Source: Bradyrhizobium sp. WSM1417
Lineage (GTDB): Bacteria > Pseudomonadota > Alphaproteobacteria > Rhizobiales > Xanthobacteraceae
Reading direction: 5' to 3'
Assembly (NCBI RefSeq): GCF_000515415.1
Contig: NZ_KI911783.1
Coordinates: 7,675,831-7,739,830, forward strand
Length of the DNA stretch: 64,000 nt
Positions 33,690-42,379 of the stretch are shown piece by piece. The notes beneath the pieces were generated by a model, which was not told the DNA's origin, made no database searches, and saw nothing but the letters and a program-made list of their open reading frames with translations. Position 1 is the stretch's first letter. Every line of letters begins with the position of its first letter. The position numbers and the translations under genes are program-made.

Positions 33690-33803
33690 ACTTTATGAGG
33701 CCAAATGGGTGCGAGGCTTCATTTCCTAAGCCAGATCAGCTAAATTGTCTATCGAGCTAAGGTAACGCCGGCATTATCCTGGATCGGAGCCACAGGACAC
33801 GCC
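33690..33803. promoter_or_regulatory. Shared putR/putA control region
   Basis: The 114 bases between the divergent starts are AT-richer than their surroundings. They hold short Lrp-type A/T runs (TAAATTGTC, ATCAGC, TAAGGTAAC). No single operator can be named with certainty. Confidence 0.35.
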
Positions 33804-36803
33804 ATGCCGAACATTCCGCCTCCCTTCTCCGCCGCCTACGCGCCCGATGATGCCGATATCGCCGCGCGCCTTTTGCCGTCTGCGCATCTCGGCCCCCCGC
33901 AGGAGGCGCGGATCGATCGCACCGCGACGCGGCTGATCGAAGCCATCCGCAAGCGCGACGACCGGCTTGGCGGTGTAGAGGACATGCTGCGGGAGTTCGC
34001 ACTCTCGACCAAGGAAGGGCTGGCCTTGATGGTGCTGGCCGAGGCGCTGCTCCGCGTACCGGACGCGCGCACCGCCGACCAGTTCATCGAGGACAAGCTC
34101 GGCGAGGGCGACTTCATCCATCACGAGACCAAGTCCACCGCATTCCTGGTCAACGCCTCGGCCTGGGCGCTGGGCCTCTCGGCGCGGGTGATCCAGCCCG
34201 GCGAGACGCCCGACGGCACCATCGGCCGTCTCGTGAAGCGGCTGGGCGCACCCGCCGTGCGCACCGCCACGCGCCAGGCGATGCGGCTGATGGGCAATCA
34301 TTTCGTACTGGGGGAGACCATCGCGCAGGCCCTGGAGCGAGCCCGGCCGCGCTCCGGCGAGAGGGCGCGCTATTCCTTCGACATGCTCGGCGAAGGCGCC
34401 CGCACCGCCACTGACGCCAGGCGCTATTTCGACGCCTATGCCAGTGCCATCGAGACGATCGGCAAGGCGGCGGGTCACCATCCCCTGCCCGACCGGCCCG
34501 GCATCTCCGTCAAGCTCTCGGCGCTGCATCCGCGCTTCGAGGCGATCAGTCGCGACCGCGTGATGAGCGAACTGGTGCCGCAATTGCTGGACCTGGCGCA
34601 ACGCGCCAAGGCCCATGACCTCAACTTCACCGTCGATGCCGAGGAAGCCGACCGGCTGGAATTGTCCCTCGACGTGATCGCGGCAACGCTCGCCGATCCC
34701 TCGCTTGCCGGTTGGGACGGATTTGGCCTCGCGATCCAGGCCTACCAGAAGCGCGCCGGCGACGTGATCGACTATGTCGACGCGCTCGCCCGCGCGCATG
34801 ACCGCAAGCTGATGGTGCGGCTGGTCAAGGGCGCCTATTGGGACACCGAGATCAAGCGCGCGCAGGAGCGCGGGCTCGACGGCTACCCCGTGTTCACCCG
34901 CAAGGCGATGACGGATCTGAACTACGTCGCCTGCGCTCAAAAGCTGTTGAGTCTGCGGCCGCGGATCTTCCCGCAATTCGCCACGCACAACGCGCTGAGC
35001 GTCGCGACCGTGCTAGAGCTTGCCGGCGCGAACGGCGGCTTCGAATTCCAGCGCCTGCATGGCATGGGCGAGGCGCTCTACGAGCAGCTCGCCAAGGATC
35101 ACCCCGAGATCGCCTACCGCACCTACGCCCCGGTCGGCAGCCATCGCGACCTGCTCGCTTATCTGGTGCGGCGACTGTTGGAGAACGGTGCCAACTCCTC
35201 CTTCGTGGCACAGGCGTCCGATTACCGCGTGCCGGTTACGGCGCTGTTGCAACGCCCGGCGGATGCCATCGTCCGGCCGCAGCAGGCGTCCCATCCGAAA
35301 ATTCCGCTGCCGGGCGATCTGTTCGCGCCGGAACGGCGCAATTCGCGCGGCGTCGAATTCGGCGCGCGCGCCGCGCTCGACCGGTTGCTGACGGATGTCA
35401 AAGCCGAGACGATCGACCTCAAGCCGATCGCCGACGCGACGCCCGATCAGGCCAATGCGGCAGTGGCTGCAGCGCGCGCCGGCTTTGCCGCCTGGAGCCG
35501 GACACCCGCAGCCGCGCGCGCGGCGGCGCTGGAGCAGGCCGCGCATCTTCTGGAGAACCGCGCGCCCCATTTCATCGCGCTGCTGCAACGCGAGGGCGGC
35601 AAGACGCTCGACGATGCGCTGTCGGAGCTGCGCGAGGCCGCCGACTTCTGCCGCTATTATGCCGCGCAAGGCCGCAAGCTGTTCGGCAACGATGTGGCGA
35701 TGCCGGGCCCGACTGGCGAGAGCAACGCGCTGGCCATGCGCGGCCGCGGCGTCTTCGTGGCGATCTCGCCATGGAATTTTCCGTTGGCGATCTTCCTCGG
35801 CCAGATCACGGCCGCGCTGATGGCCGGCAACAGCGTGGTGGCCAAGCCCGCGGAGCAGACCCCGCGCATTGCGGTCGAGGCAGTGCGGCTGCTGCACGAG
35901 GCCGGCATCCCCGCAAGCGCGCTGCACCTCGTCGCCGGCGACGGCCGCATCGGCGCCGCGCTGACGGCGCACCCCGATATCGCGGGCGTCGTTTTCACCG
36001 GCTCGACCGAGGTCGCGCGCAGCATCAATCGGGCGCTGGCGGCCAAGGACGGGCCGATCGTGCCGCTGATCGCGGAGACCGGCGGCATCAACACCATGAT
36101 CGCGGATGCGACCGCGTTGCCCGAGCAGGTCGCGGACGACGTCGTCACCTCGGCGTTTCGTTCCGCCGGCCAGCGCTGCTCGGCGCTGCGGCTGCTGTTC
36201 GTGCAGGAGGACGTCGCCGACCGCATGATCGAGATGATCGCGGGCGCGGCGCGCGAGTTGAAGATCGGCGACCCCAGCGACGTCGCGACCCATATCGGTC
36301 CGGTGATCGATATCGAGGCCAAGCAGCGCCTCGATGCGCACATCGCACGAATGAAGGGAGAGGCGCGGCTGCATTTCGCCGGCACCGCGCCGGAAGGCTG
36401 CTTCGTCGCGCCGCATATTTTCGAGCTTGGCGATGCTGGCCAGTTGACCGAGGAGGTGTTCGGCCCGATCCTCCACGTCGTGCGCTACCCTGCCGAAAAT
36501 CTCGAACGCGTCCTGCAAGCCATCGAGCGCACCGGCTACGGGCTGACGCTCGGCATCCATTCCCGCATCGACGATACCATCGAGGCGATCGTCGACCGCG
36601 TCCAGATCGGCAACATCTACGTCAACCGCAACATGATCGGCGCCGTGGTCGGCGTGCAACCGTTCGGCGGCAACGGCCTCTCCGGAACCGGCCCGAAAGC
36701 CGGCGGCCCGCACTACCTCGCGCGCTTTGCGACCGAGCAGACAGTGACGATCAACACCGCAGCAGCCGGCGGCAACGCTGCCCTGCTCGCAGGGGATGAG
36801 TGA
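33804..36803 (+). CDS. putA: Bifunctional proline dehydrogenase / P5C dehydrogenase PutA
   Basis: 999 residues, the length of the Bradyrhizobium PutA whose structure is known. It lacks the N-terminal ribbon-helix-helix DNA-binding domain of E. coli PutA, which explains the separate regulator. The proline dehydrogenase barrel spans roughly 180-480 (ISVKLSALHPRFE, LMVRLVKGAYWDTE). The aldehyde dehydrogenase part spans roughly 530-980, with the catalytic Cys in SAGQRCSALR, the Glu in IAETGGIN and the NAD site near FVAISPWNFPLAIF. It converts proline to glutamate, channelling the intermediate internally. Electrons pass from FAD to quinone. Confidence 0.97.
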   Translation: MPNIPPPFSAAYAPDDADIAARLLPSAHLGPPQEARIDRTATRLIEAIRKRDDRLGGVEDMLREFALSTKEGLALMVLAEALLRVPDARTADQFIEDKLGEGDFIHHETKSTAFLVNASAWALGLSARVIQPGETPDGTIGRLVKRLGAPAVRTATRQAMRLMGNHFVLGETIAQALERARPRSGERARYSFDMLGEGARTATDARRYFDAYASAIETIGKAAGHHPLPDRPGISVKLSALHPRFEAISRDRVMSELVPQLLDLAQRAKAHDLNFTVDAEEADRLELSLDVIAATLADPSLAGWDGFGLAIQAYQKRAGDVIDYVDALARAHDRKLMVRLVKGAYWDTEIKRAQERGLDGYPVFTRKAMTDLNYVACAQKLLSLRPRIFPQFATHNALSVATVLELAGANGGFEFQRLHGMGEALYEQLAKDHPEIAYRTYAPVGSHRDLLAYLVRRLLENGANSSFVAQASDYRVPVTALLQRPADAIVRPQQASHPKIPLPGDLFAPERRNSRGVEFGARAALDRLLTDVKAETIDLKPIADATPDQANAAVAAARAGFAAWSRTPAAARAAALEQAAHLLENRAPHFIALLQREGGKTLDDALSELREAADFCRYYAAQGRKLFGNDVAMPGPTGESNALAMRGRGVFVAISPWNFPLAIFLGQITAALMAGNSVVAKPAEQTPRIAVEAVRLLHEAGIPASALHLVAGDGRIGAALTAHPDIAGVVFTGSTEVARSINRALAAKDGPIVPLIAETGGINTMIADATALPEQVADDVVTSAFRSAGQRCSALRLLFVQEDVADRMIEMIAGAARELKIGDPSDVATHIGPVIDIEAKQRLDAHIARMKGEARLHFAGTAPEGCFVAPHIFELGDAGQLTEEVFGPILHVVRYPAENLERVLQAIERTGYGLTLGIHSRIDDTIEAIVDRVQIGNIYVNRNMIGAVVGVQPFGGNGLSGTGPKAGGPHYLARFATEQTVTINTAAAGGNAALLAGDE

Positions 36804-36917
36804 GCCGCGGCGAGGAGCGTTGCATCCCGCCGAAACATCGGTCTAATGCTGCCCGCGACGTGGCCCTCGCCAATTCCAGCGCGCGGGAAACAACACGAGC
36901 AAGGGAGCGATTCCGCG

Positions 36918-38123
36918 ATGGAAAAGGGCATTTTTGCAGGGCTCAAGGTGCTGGATTGCGCGAGTTTCATCGCAGCACCAGCGGCCGCGACCGTGCTGTC
37001 GGATTTCGGTGCCGATGTCGTCAAGATCGAGCCGCCGGGCGCAGGCGATCCCTACCGCAATCTGCCCAACATTCCGGGCTATCCGACCAGCGAGCACAAT
37101 TTCGCCTGGCTGTTGGAAGCGCGCAACAAGAAGAGCATCGCGCTCGACCTCGCAAAGCCGGAAGCGCAGGCCGTGCTCTACAAGCTGGTGGAAGAGGCCG
37201 ACGTCTTCATCACCAACATGCCGCCGCCGGTGCGCGCCAAGCTCGGCATTACCTACGACCACCTCGCCCATCTCAATGATCGCCTGATCTACGCCTCCTT
37301 CACCGGCTATGGCGAAAAGGGCGAAGAGGCCAACAAGCCCGGCTTCGACAGCAACGCCTATTGGGCGCGCTCCGGCCTGATGGACCTCGTCCGCGCCGAC
37401 ACCGACACGACGCCGGCTCGCTCGGTCGCCGGCATGGGCGACCATCCCTGCGCCATGGCATTCTACGGTGCCATCGTCACCGCGCTGTACCAGCGCGAGA
37501 AGACCGGCAAGGGCTCGCATGTCGCCTCCAATTTGATGGCGAACGGCGTATGGGCTGCGAGCGTGCTGGCGCAGGCCAAGCTCTGCGGCGCCAAGTTCGC
37601 CGAGCGGCGGCCGCGCGAGCGCGCGTTGAACGCGGTCGCCAACCACTACCAGTGCAAGGACGGCCGCTGGCTGATCCTGTCGCTGCTGAGCGAGGAGAAG
37701 CAGTTTCCGACACTGGCCAGGTGTCTCGGCCGCGAGGACCTCATCACCGATCCGCGTTTCGCCACCAAACCCGACCGTCACGCCCGCTCGGTCGAACTGA
37801 TCAAGATCTTTGACGAGACCTTTGCGACCAAGGATCTCGCCGAATGGCGCAAGATCCTCGACGGCAACGGACTCGTGTTCGGTATCGTCGGCATCCTGGA
37901 CGACATCCCGAACGACAAGCAGATGCTCGACAACGAGGTTCTGGTGCCGTTCGAGAACGACACCATGCTCACCATCTCCAGCCCGATCTGGATCGACGGC
38001 GCCAAGAAAGTGCAGCCGCGCAAGCCGCCCGGCGTCGGCGAGCACAGTGACGAGATTTTGCGCGGCGCGGGATACGACGACGCCGCGATCAAGCAGCTGC
38101 GGTCGCAGGGGGCGGTGGGGTAG
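36918..38123 (+). CDS. CaiB/BaiF family CoA-transferase
   Basis: 401 residues from ATG 36918, preceded by AAGGGAGC. Class III features: FAGLKVLDCASFIAAPAAAT, FGADVVKIEPPGAGDPYR, and NAYWARSGLMDLV in place of the usual YD-x3-Q-A-x-SG. The Asp that forms the acyl adduct may thus be in a slightly different setting (KPGFDSNAYWARSG). It stands between putA and a GST-like gene with no other acyl-CoA gene beside it, so the acid it activates cannot be named. Confidence 0.85.
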   Translation: MEKGIFAGLKVLDCASFIAAPAAATVLSDFGADVVKIEPPGAGDPYRNLPNIPGYPTSEHNFAWLLEARNKKSIALDLAKPEAQAVLYKLVEEADVFITNMPPPVRAKLGITYDHLAHLNDRLIYASFTGYGEKGEEANKPGFDSNAYWARSGLMDLVRADTDTTPARSVAGMGDHPCAMAFYGAIVTALYQREKTGKGSHVASNLMANGVWAASVLAQAKLCGAKFAERRPRERALNAVANHYQCKDGRWLILSLLSEEKQFPTLARCLGREDLITDPRFATKPDRHARSVELIKIFDETFATKDLAEWRKILDGNGLVFGIVGILDDIPNDKQMLDNEVLVPFENDTMLTISSPIWIDGAKKVQPRKPPGVGEHSDEILRGAGYDDAAIKQLRSQGAVG

Positions 38124-38143
38124 GCAATACGCTGCCACACCCC

Positions 38144-38224
38144 CGTCATTGCGAGCGCAGCGAAGCAATCCAGAATCCCGCCGCGGACGCATTGCTGGAT
38201 TGCTTCGCTACGCTCGCAATGACG
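38144..38224. repeat. Inverted repeat (family B)
   Basis: CGTCATTGCGAGCGCAGCGA-AGCAATCCAG faces CTGGATTGCTTCGCTACGCT-CGCAATGACG. It separates the CoA-transferase and GST-like genes. Confidence 0.85.
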
Positions 38225-38273
38225 ATGTCAGGAGATCGCGGTATAATAGTCGGGAAAGTAATCGCGAGGTCCC

Positions 38274-38921
38274 ATGCCCAGTTACCGCCTGCACTACTTC
38301 CCCGAATCCGGCAACAGCTACAAGCTGGCGCTGATGCTGACGCTTTGCGGCGAGAGTTTCGAGCCGGTCTGGACCGACTTTGGCGGCGGCGTCACGCGCA
38401 CGCCGGAATGGCGCAAGAGCGTGAACGAGATGGGCGAAATTCCCGTGCTCGAAGTCGACGGTGTGAAGATGACGCAGACTGCGCCTCTCCTGCTCAAGCT
38501 TGCCGAGCAGTACGGGCGTTTCGGTGCCGACACGGCGGAGGAAAAGTTCGAGCTGCTGCGCTGGCTGTTCTGGGACAACCACAAACTCACCGGCTACATG
38601 GCGACCTACCGCTTCATGCGCGCCTTCACGCAAAGCAACGATCCGCAGGTGCTGAAACACTTTCGCAGGCGGCTCGAAGATTTTCTCGGCATTCTCGACG
38701 GCCATCTCCAGCACAACGAATTCGCGATCGGCACCAGGCCGACCGTCGCCGATATCTCGATGATGGCCTATCTGCACTATCCGAGCGACGAGCACGGCTT
38801 CGACTTCGCGGAAAGCTATCCCGCCATCCACGCCTGGCTTGGCCGCATGGCCGCTCTGCCCGGGTGGAAGCCGGCCTACGAGCTGCTGCCCGGCAAGCGG
38901 ATGACGAACTACGCGAAGTGA
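38274..38921 (+). CDS. Glutathione S-transferase family protein
   Basis: 215 residues from ATG 38274. A thioredoxin-like N-terminal domain (SYRLHYFPESGNSYKLALML, with NEMGEIPVLEVDG and the QTAPLLLKLAEQYG glutathione-binding turn) is followed by an all-helical domain (residues 90-215, with ADISMMAYLHYPS). Ser or Tyr near the N-terminus could activate glutathione. The substrate is unknown. It is convergent with the small membrane protein gene that follows. Confidence 0.85.
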   Translation: MPSYRLHYFPESGNSYKLALMLTLCGESFEPVWTDFGGGVTRTPEWRKSVNEMGEIPVLEVDGVKMTQTAPLLLKLAEQYGRFGADTAEEKFELLRWLFWDNHKLTGYMATYRFMRAFTQSNDPQVLKHFRRRLEDFLGILDGHLQHNEFAIGTRPTVADISMMAYLHYPSDEHGFDFAESYPAIHAWLGRMAALPGWKPAYELLPGKRMTNYAK

Positions 38922-38930
38922 GCGTGCCGT

Positions 38931-39095
38931 CTACTTCAGCGCCAGCCAGCCGAGCGTGAGCAGGATTCCGCCGATGATGACGACGACCGTGACCGCCCAG
39001 GTGCTGACGCGGATGCTGCCGGTGACCTGCTTGGCCTCTTCATTCTGCGCGATCTCGCGATTGCGCTCCTTGTTGGCTTCGCTGGAGTCCGTCAT
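38931..39095 (-). CDS. Small single-span membrane protein, 54 residues
   Basis: An ATG at 39095 opens a 54-codon frame ending TAG at 38931-38933. The product has a charged N-terminus (TDSSEANKERNREIAQNEEA), then one hydrophobic helix (STWAVTVVVIIGGILLTLGW) ending LALK. The composition and the nine-base gap to the convergent GST gene support it as real. I do not recognise a family. Confidence 0.55.
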   Translation of the reverse strand: MTDSSEANKERNREIAQNEEAKQVTGSIRVSTWAVTVVVIIGGILLTLGWLALK

Positions 39096-39119
39096 GGGTC
39101 ATCCAAATCGCTTGTGGGC

Positions 39120-40670
39120 TTAACGCGTCTTGATGAAGCACATGCCGATGCGGCGCGAGGCCGCGGCAGCCTGACAGGTCAATCCTTTAGCACAGCTCCA
39201 TGACGTAAAACTCCTGTCGGCCGATCCCGATCCCGCATTTTCCAGGGAACAATGCGCGCCCCAGCCGTCCTGATATTCGGTCCCGGCCAGCTCAGTGCTG
39301 CCGCGGGTCTGCGGCCGGCTGGCAAATCCGCGTGAGAAATCAGGGCGTTTGCCTGCGGCCATCGCGGTCACGATGTCGCGGCGGCGGACCTGGTCGCCAA
39401 GAAAATGCGGCGAGGCCGGCACGATGGTCGCATTGGACGGCTTGTCCGCAAGCCAATCGACGCCCGGAAAATGAAAGCCGCCGATGCCGCGGGTCTGGTG
39501 GCACCCGGCGCAGGTGACGTCATTGAGGCGGCGCTGGAAGCCCGCGACCGAGCGGACGTTCTGCATGTCGATGCCACGCGCCGCCGCCTGCTTCAGCGCA
39601 CCAACCACGTCGTTGTCGGAGAAGACCGGCTCGCCTTGCCCCTCTCCGTTGCCCTCCCCTTGCATCATCCCGAACTCCGGCTGCAACGGAGAAGCATCAA
39701 GGCCGGCTGGCGTCGGCACGATTGCAGCCTTGGCCAGGAATTTTTCGGGGATCAGCACCGTGCCGCGATCGAAGTCGCGAAGATGATCGGGCGCGAGCAG
39801 CCAATCCCTGAAGTCGCGCCGGAGATCATCGTCGGCGAGAATACGGTCGCGGTCGATCTGGTTCTCCAGCGTCGACTCCGCGAACGTCTTCGAGGCGGCG
39901 TCGTACTTGAACACCTTGAGCAGATAGTCGGAGCGGAAATCGTGCAGCGCCGATTTCGCCGCAACCGAGATCTGAATGTTGGTCTCGATGCGATCGAGCA
40001 TCGCATCGTAAGGGAAGAAGTCGCTGCCGATCAGCCCCTGCCAGTCGCCATTGCCGAGCCAGCGTCGCGCCACCTCGGCGCAGGTGATCGGCGAGCCGCT
40101 CGCATCCGTCTGCCGCGCATCGCGCGCTTTCATTACCAGATTGAACGTCATCGGCAGCCGTGTGGCTGTCCTGCCGCTATCCGGCTTGGTCTCGAAACGC
40201 GCGAGACGATAGATCAGCCTGATCTCGCCGCAAGACTCTTCCGAGACATAGGCCCGGTCCATGCGGTTGACGATGCCGGCCAGCACGAAACGGGTGTCGC
40301 GGGATTTCAGATTGGCGCGATCGAACAATTGTACGTCGAGGCCCTCGCCGACGCCGATGGTCTCGGTCGGATATGCCGCCTTCTGCCGCGCGACGTAGCG
40401 GTCGATCTCGGCGTCGATTGCGGGACGAATGTCCTTGAGCTGCGACAACTCCGAGAACATCAGATCGGTCGTCAGCGGAAGGCTCGCGTTCCGCTCCGGC
40501 CACAACAGGCGCGAGATCGTGAATGCGTCGTGCTGGTCGAGCTCGCGCAGGAGATCGGGATCGGTGATCGCCGTGCCGCGTGCCAGTTGCGCGTTCTCTG
40601 CGGCCAACAACGACAGGACGCCGCCGAAAAATACGGCGGCGGCAACGAGAATTCGCAAGGCGCGGCTCAT
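39120..40670 (-). CDS. Exported haem-c-binding protein of unknown family
   Basis: 516 residues. An N-terminal hydrophobic segment (LRILVAAAVFFGGVLSLLAAE) looks like a signal peptide. A single haem c site, CAGCH (NDVTCAGCHQTRGIGGFHFPG), lies near residue 385. The preceding 300 residues (GIVNRMDRAYVSEESCGEIRLIYRL, MTFNLVMKARD, WLGNGDWQGLIG) are not a known cytochrome fold to me. There are four or more further cysteines at the C-terminus. It is probably periplasmic. It lies between the 54-residue membrane protein gene and the coiled-coil protein gene. Confidence 0.65.
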   Translation of the reverse strand: MSRALRILVAAAVFFGGVLSLLAAENAQLARGTAITDPDLLRELDQHDAFTISRLLWPERNASLPLTTDLMFSELSQLKDIRPAIDAEIDRYVARQKAAYPTETIGVGEGLDVQLFDRANLKSRDTRFVLAGIVNRMDRAYVSEESCGEIRLIYRLARFETKPDSGRTATRLPMTFNLVMKARDARQTDASGSPITCAEVARRWLGNGDWQGLIGSDFFPYDAMLDRIETNIQISVAAKSALHDFRSDYLLKVFKYDAASKTFAESTLENQIDRDRILADDDLRRDFRDWLLAPDHLRDFDRGTVLIPEKFLAKAAIVPTPAGLDASPLQPEFGMMQGEGNGEGQGEPVFSDNDVVGALKQAAARGIDMQNVRSVAGFQRRLNDVTCAGCHQTRGIGGFHFPGVDWLADKPSNATIVPASPHFLGDQVRRRDIVTAMAAGKRPDFSRGFASRPQTRGSTELAGTEYQDGWGAHCSLENAGSGSADRSFTSWSCAKGLTCQAAAASRRIGMCFIKTR

Positions 40671-40764
40671 GCCTCAGGTAACACCGCGCAGGGACGACTA
40701 TTCAAGCAAAAAGGCGCTTCACCTGGTGGTGAAGCGCCTCTTCGAAAGTCGGATGATGAGCGGC

Positions 40765-41730
40765 TCAGCGCGCGACGATCAGCCCTTTGCTGGTGACGAC
40801 CACCCACCGGCCGTCCTGACGGCGGATCGCATCGACACGGCCGACGCCCGGGATGGGGTCACCGGCATAAACCTCGTAGAGGCCACCGCGGCCCTCGACC
40901 AGTGCGCCGCCGTTGGAGACGTCGCGCAGCACCCAGCCTTCGACCGTCGGCAGCCGGCCGACCTCGGTCTTGGGTACAGCGGGAGCCGGCGCGGCTGCGG
41001 GGGTGGCAACCTGGGCCGGTGCGATCGAGCCGGTGGTCTCACGGGCGGGCACGGCGGCTGCGGCCTGTGCGGGCGCCGCCGGCGGGGTGGCGCGGAGCTT
41101 GTCGACGGTCTCCGACAGCTTCGCGATTTTGGCCATCGGCTCGGCCTGCGCCTTCTCGAGCTTGTCGAGGCGGTCGTTGGTCCGGTTGAACTGGCCAAGG
41201 CCGGTCTTGGAGGTATGCTCGGCGTTGGCCTTGAGCGCGACGACATCGGCATCGATCCGGGCGACCGAGGATTCCAGCGCGCTGGTGTCGGCAACCTGTG
41301 CCGGCGCGGGGCTGGCGAAGTGCATCATCCCTGCGGTCGCCAGCGCGCCGCTGATGGCGCCGACGCTGGCCGCAATCGCCACCACTGCGGCCATCGCCGA
41401 CAGGCGGCGCTTGCCGCCGGTCTCGCGTGGCTCGTCCGCCTTCACATGCGGCGCAAACGCCTCACGGTCCCAGGACCGCTCCGCGGGTGCCATGACAATG
41501 AGCTTGCCGGGCTTCGGCTCGGACTTGGTCTCGGCTTTGGCTTCGAACTTCGGCACCTCGATCCGCGGCGGCTCAATCTTGACCGGATCAGGCTTCGGCG
41601 GCGTCTCGTGGTCGGGGGCAATCGAGGGGGCCTCGACGCCGGCAGCAGCCTCGATGGCCCGCGGCACGGTCGCTGCGGCTTCGACGACGCCAGTATCCTG
41701 GGCGGCCTGCTCGGGCATTGGTTCGCTCAC
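40765..41730 (-). CDS. Membrane protein with coiled coil and conserved C-terminal domain
   Basis: 321 residues. A Pro/Lys/Glu-rich cytosolic part (1-105) is followed by one transmembrane helix (LSAMAAVVAIAASVGAISGALATAG, about 110-135). A coiled-coil stretch follows (ADVVALKANAEHTSKTGLGQFNRTNDRLDKLEKAQ, about 160-215) and an Ala/Pro-rich linker. A compact C-terminal domain (VEGWVLRDVSNGGALVEGRGGLYEVYAGD ... WVVVTSKGLIVAR) ends it. The family is frequent in Bradyrhizobium-like genomes, to my recollection, but has no assigned role. It is divergent from the cNMP-domain gene. Confidence 0.7.
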   Translation of the reverse strand: MSEPMPEQAAQDTGVVEAAATVPRAIEAAAGVEAPSIAPDHETPPKPDPVKIEPPRIEVPKFEAKAETKSEPKPGKLIVMAPAERSWDREAFAPHVKADEPRETGGKRRLSAMAAVVAIAASVGAISGALATAGMMHFASPAPAQVADTSALESSVARIDADVVALKANAEHTSKTGLGQFNRTNDRLDKLEKAQAEPMAKIAKLSETVDKLRATPPAAPAQAAAAVPARETTGSIAPAQVATPAAAPAPAVPKTEVGRLPTVEGWVLRDVSNGGALVEGRGGLYEVYAGDPIPGVGRVDAIRRQDGRWVVVTSKGLIVAR

Positions 41731-41758
41731 GGCTCAAATACTCCAGTCTCGGTTGACC

Positions 41759-41813
41759 TTTTGGTAACTTTCATTGCTTGCGAATTCCTTACCTGCGGAC
41801 CCGCTTACCAAAA
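41759..41813. other. Nine-base inverted repeat in the divergent intergenic region
   Basis: TTTTGGTAA at 41759-41767 and TTACCAAAA at 41805-41813 are exact inverted copies, 37 bases apart. They lie between the divergent genes at 41730 and 42008 and could be half-sites of one regulator. No family is assigned. Confidence 0.35.
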
Positions 41814-42007
41814 TTTTAGGAACTCATCCGGGGCCGAATTGGGCCGGCAAAGTGGAACCGGTGTGACGGCGTGCAACAAATCGTCAGCCGATGCTGCCCT
41901 GCGGTAGGGCACGCTCCTGCCAGAACAGGCTGTTTGCCCGCCCCTGTTACCCCGCTAACATGACTGCCTGTCAGTCAGAACGGCTGCAGAGGCCCTTGGG
42001 GGGTGTC

Positions 42008-42379
42008 ATGACGATCGAGAAGTGCATCAACGAGTTTGGCGTCGATGACATCATCTTCGAGGAAGGCTCGACCGGCCGCGAGCTGTACGTTGTCCTCGAC
42101 GGGGAGGTCGAGATCGCCAAGTTCAGCGGCGCCAGCAAGACCAGCATCATCAAACTCGGCAAGGGCGAATTCTTCGGCGAGATGGCCGTGATCGACGGCT
42201 CGGCACGTTCGGCGACCGCCATCGCGGCGGCGCCGAACACCAAGGTGATGAGAGTCAACCACGCCCGCTTCGTCTATCTCGTCAGCCAGCAGCCGGCGTT
42301 TGCGCTGATGGTGATGGACGCGCTATCGAAGCGCCTGCGCGCCGCCAACGCGGTCAGCTACCGGGCGGCCCAATCATGA
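42008..42379 (+). CDS. Stand-alone cyclic-nucleotide-binding domain protein
   Basis: 123 residues from ATG 42008, preceded by a long G-run ribosome site. It is a single cNMP-binding beta-barrel with a phosphate-binding-cassette-like stretch (GKGEFFGEMAVIDGSARSATAIA) that keeps the FGE and the RSA of cAMP-binding proteins. No helix-turn-helix follows, so it is not a classic CRP. It overlaps the next gene by four bases (ATGA). The coupling suggests that the two proteins act together, perhaps with cAMP controlling the hydrolase. Confidence 0.8.
   Translation: MTIEKCINEFGVDDIIFEEGSTGRELYVVLDGEVEIAKFSGASKTSIIKLGKGEFFGEMAVIDGSARSATAIAAAPNTKVMRVNHARFVYLVSQQPAFALMVMDALSKRLRAANAVSYRAAQS

Noticed and set aside
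34838..36799. 653-codon open frame on the same strand inside putA, and a 566-codon one antisense to it
   Set aside because: PutA of the exact expected length and with all motifs accounts for the region.
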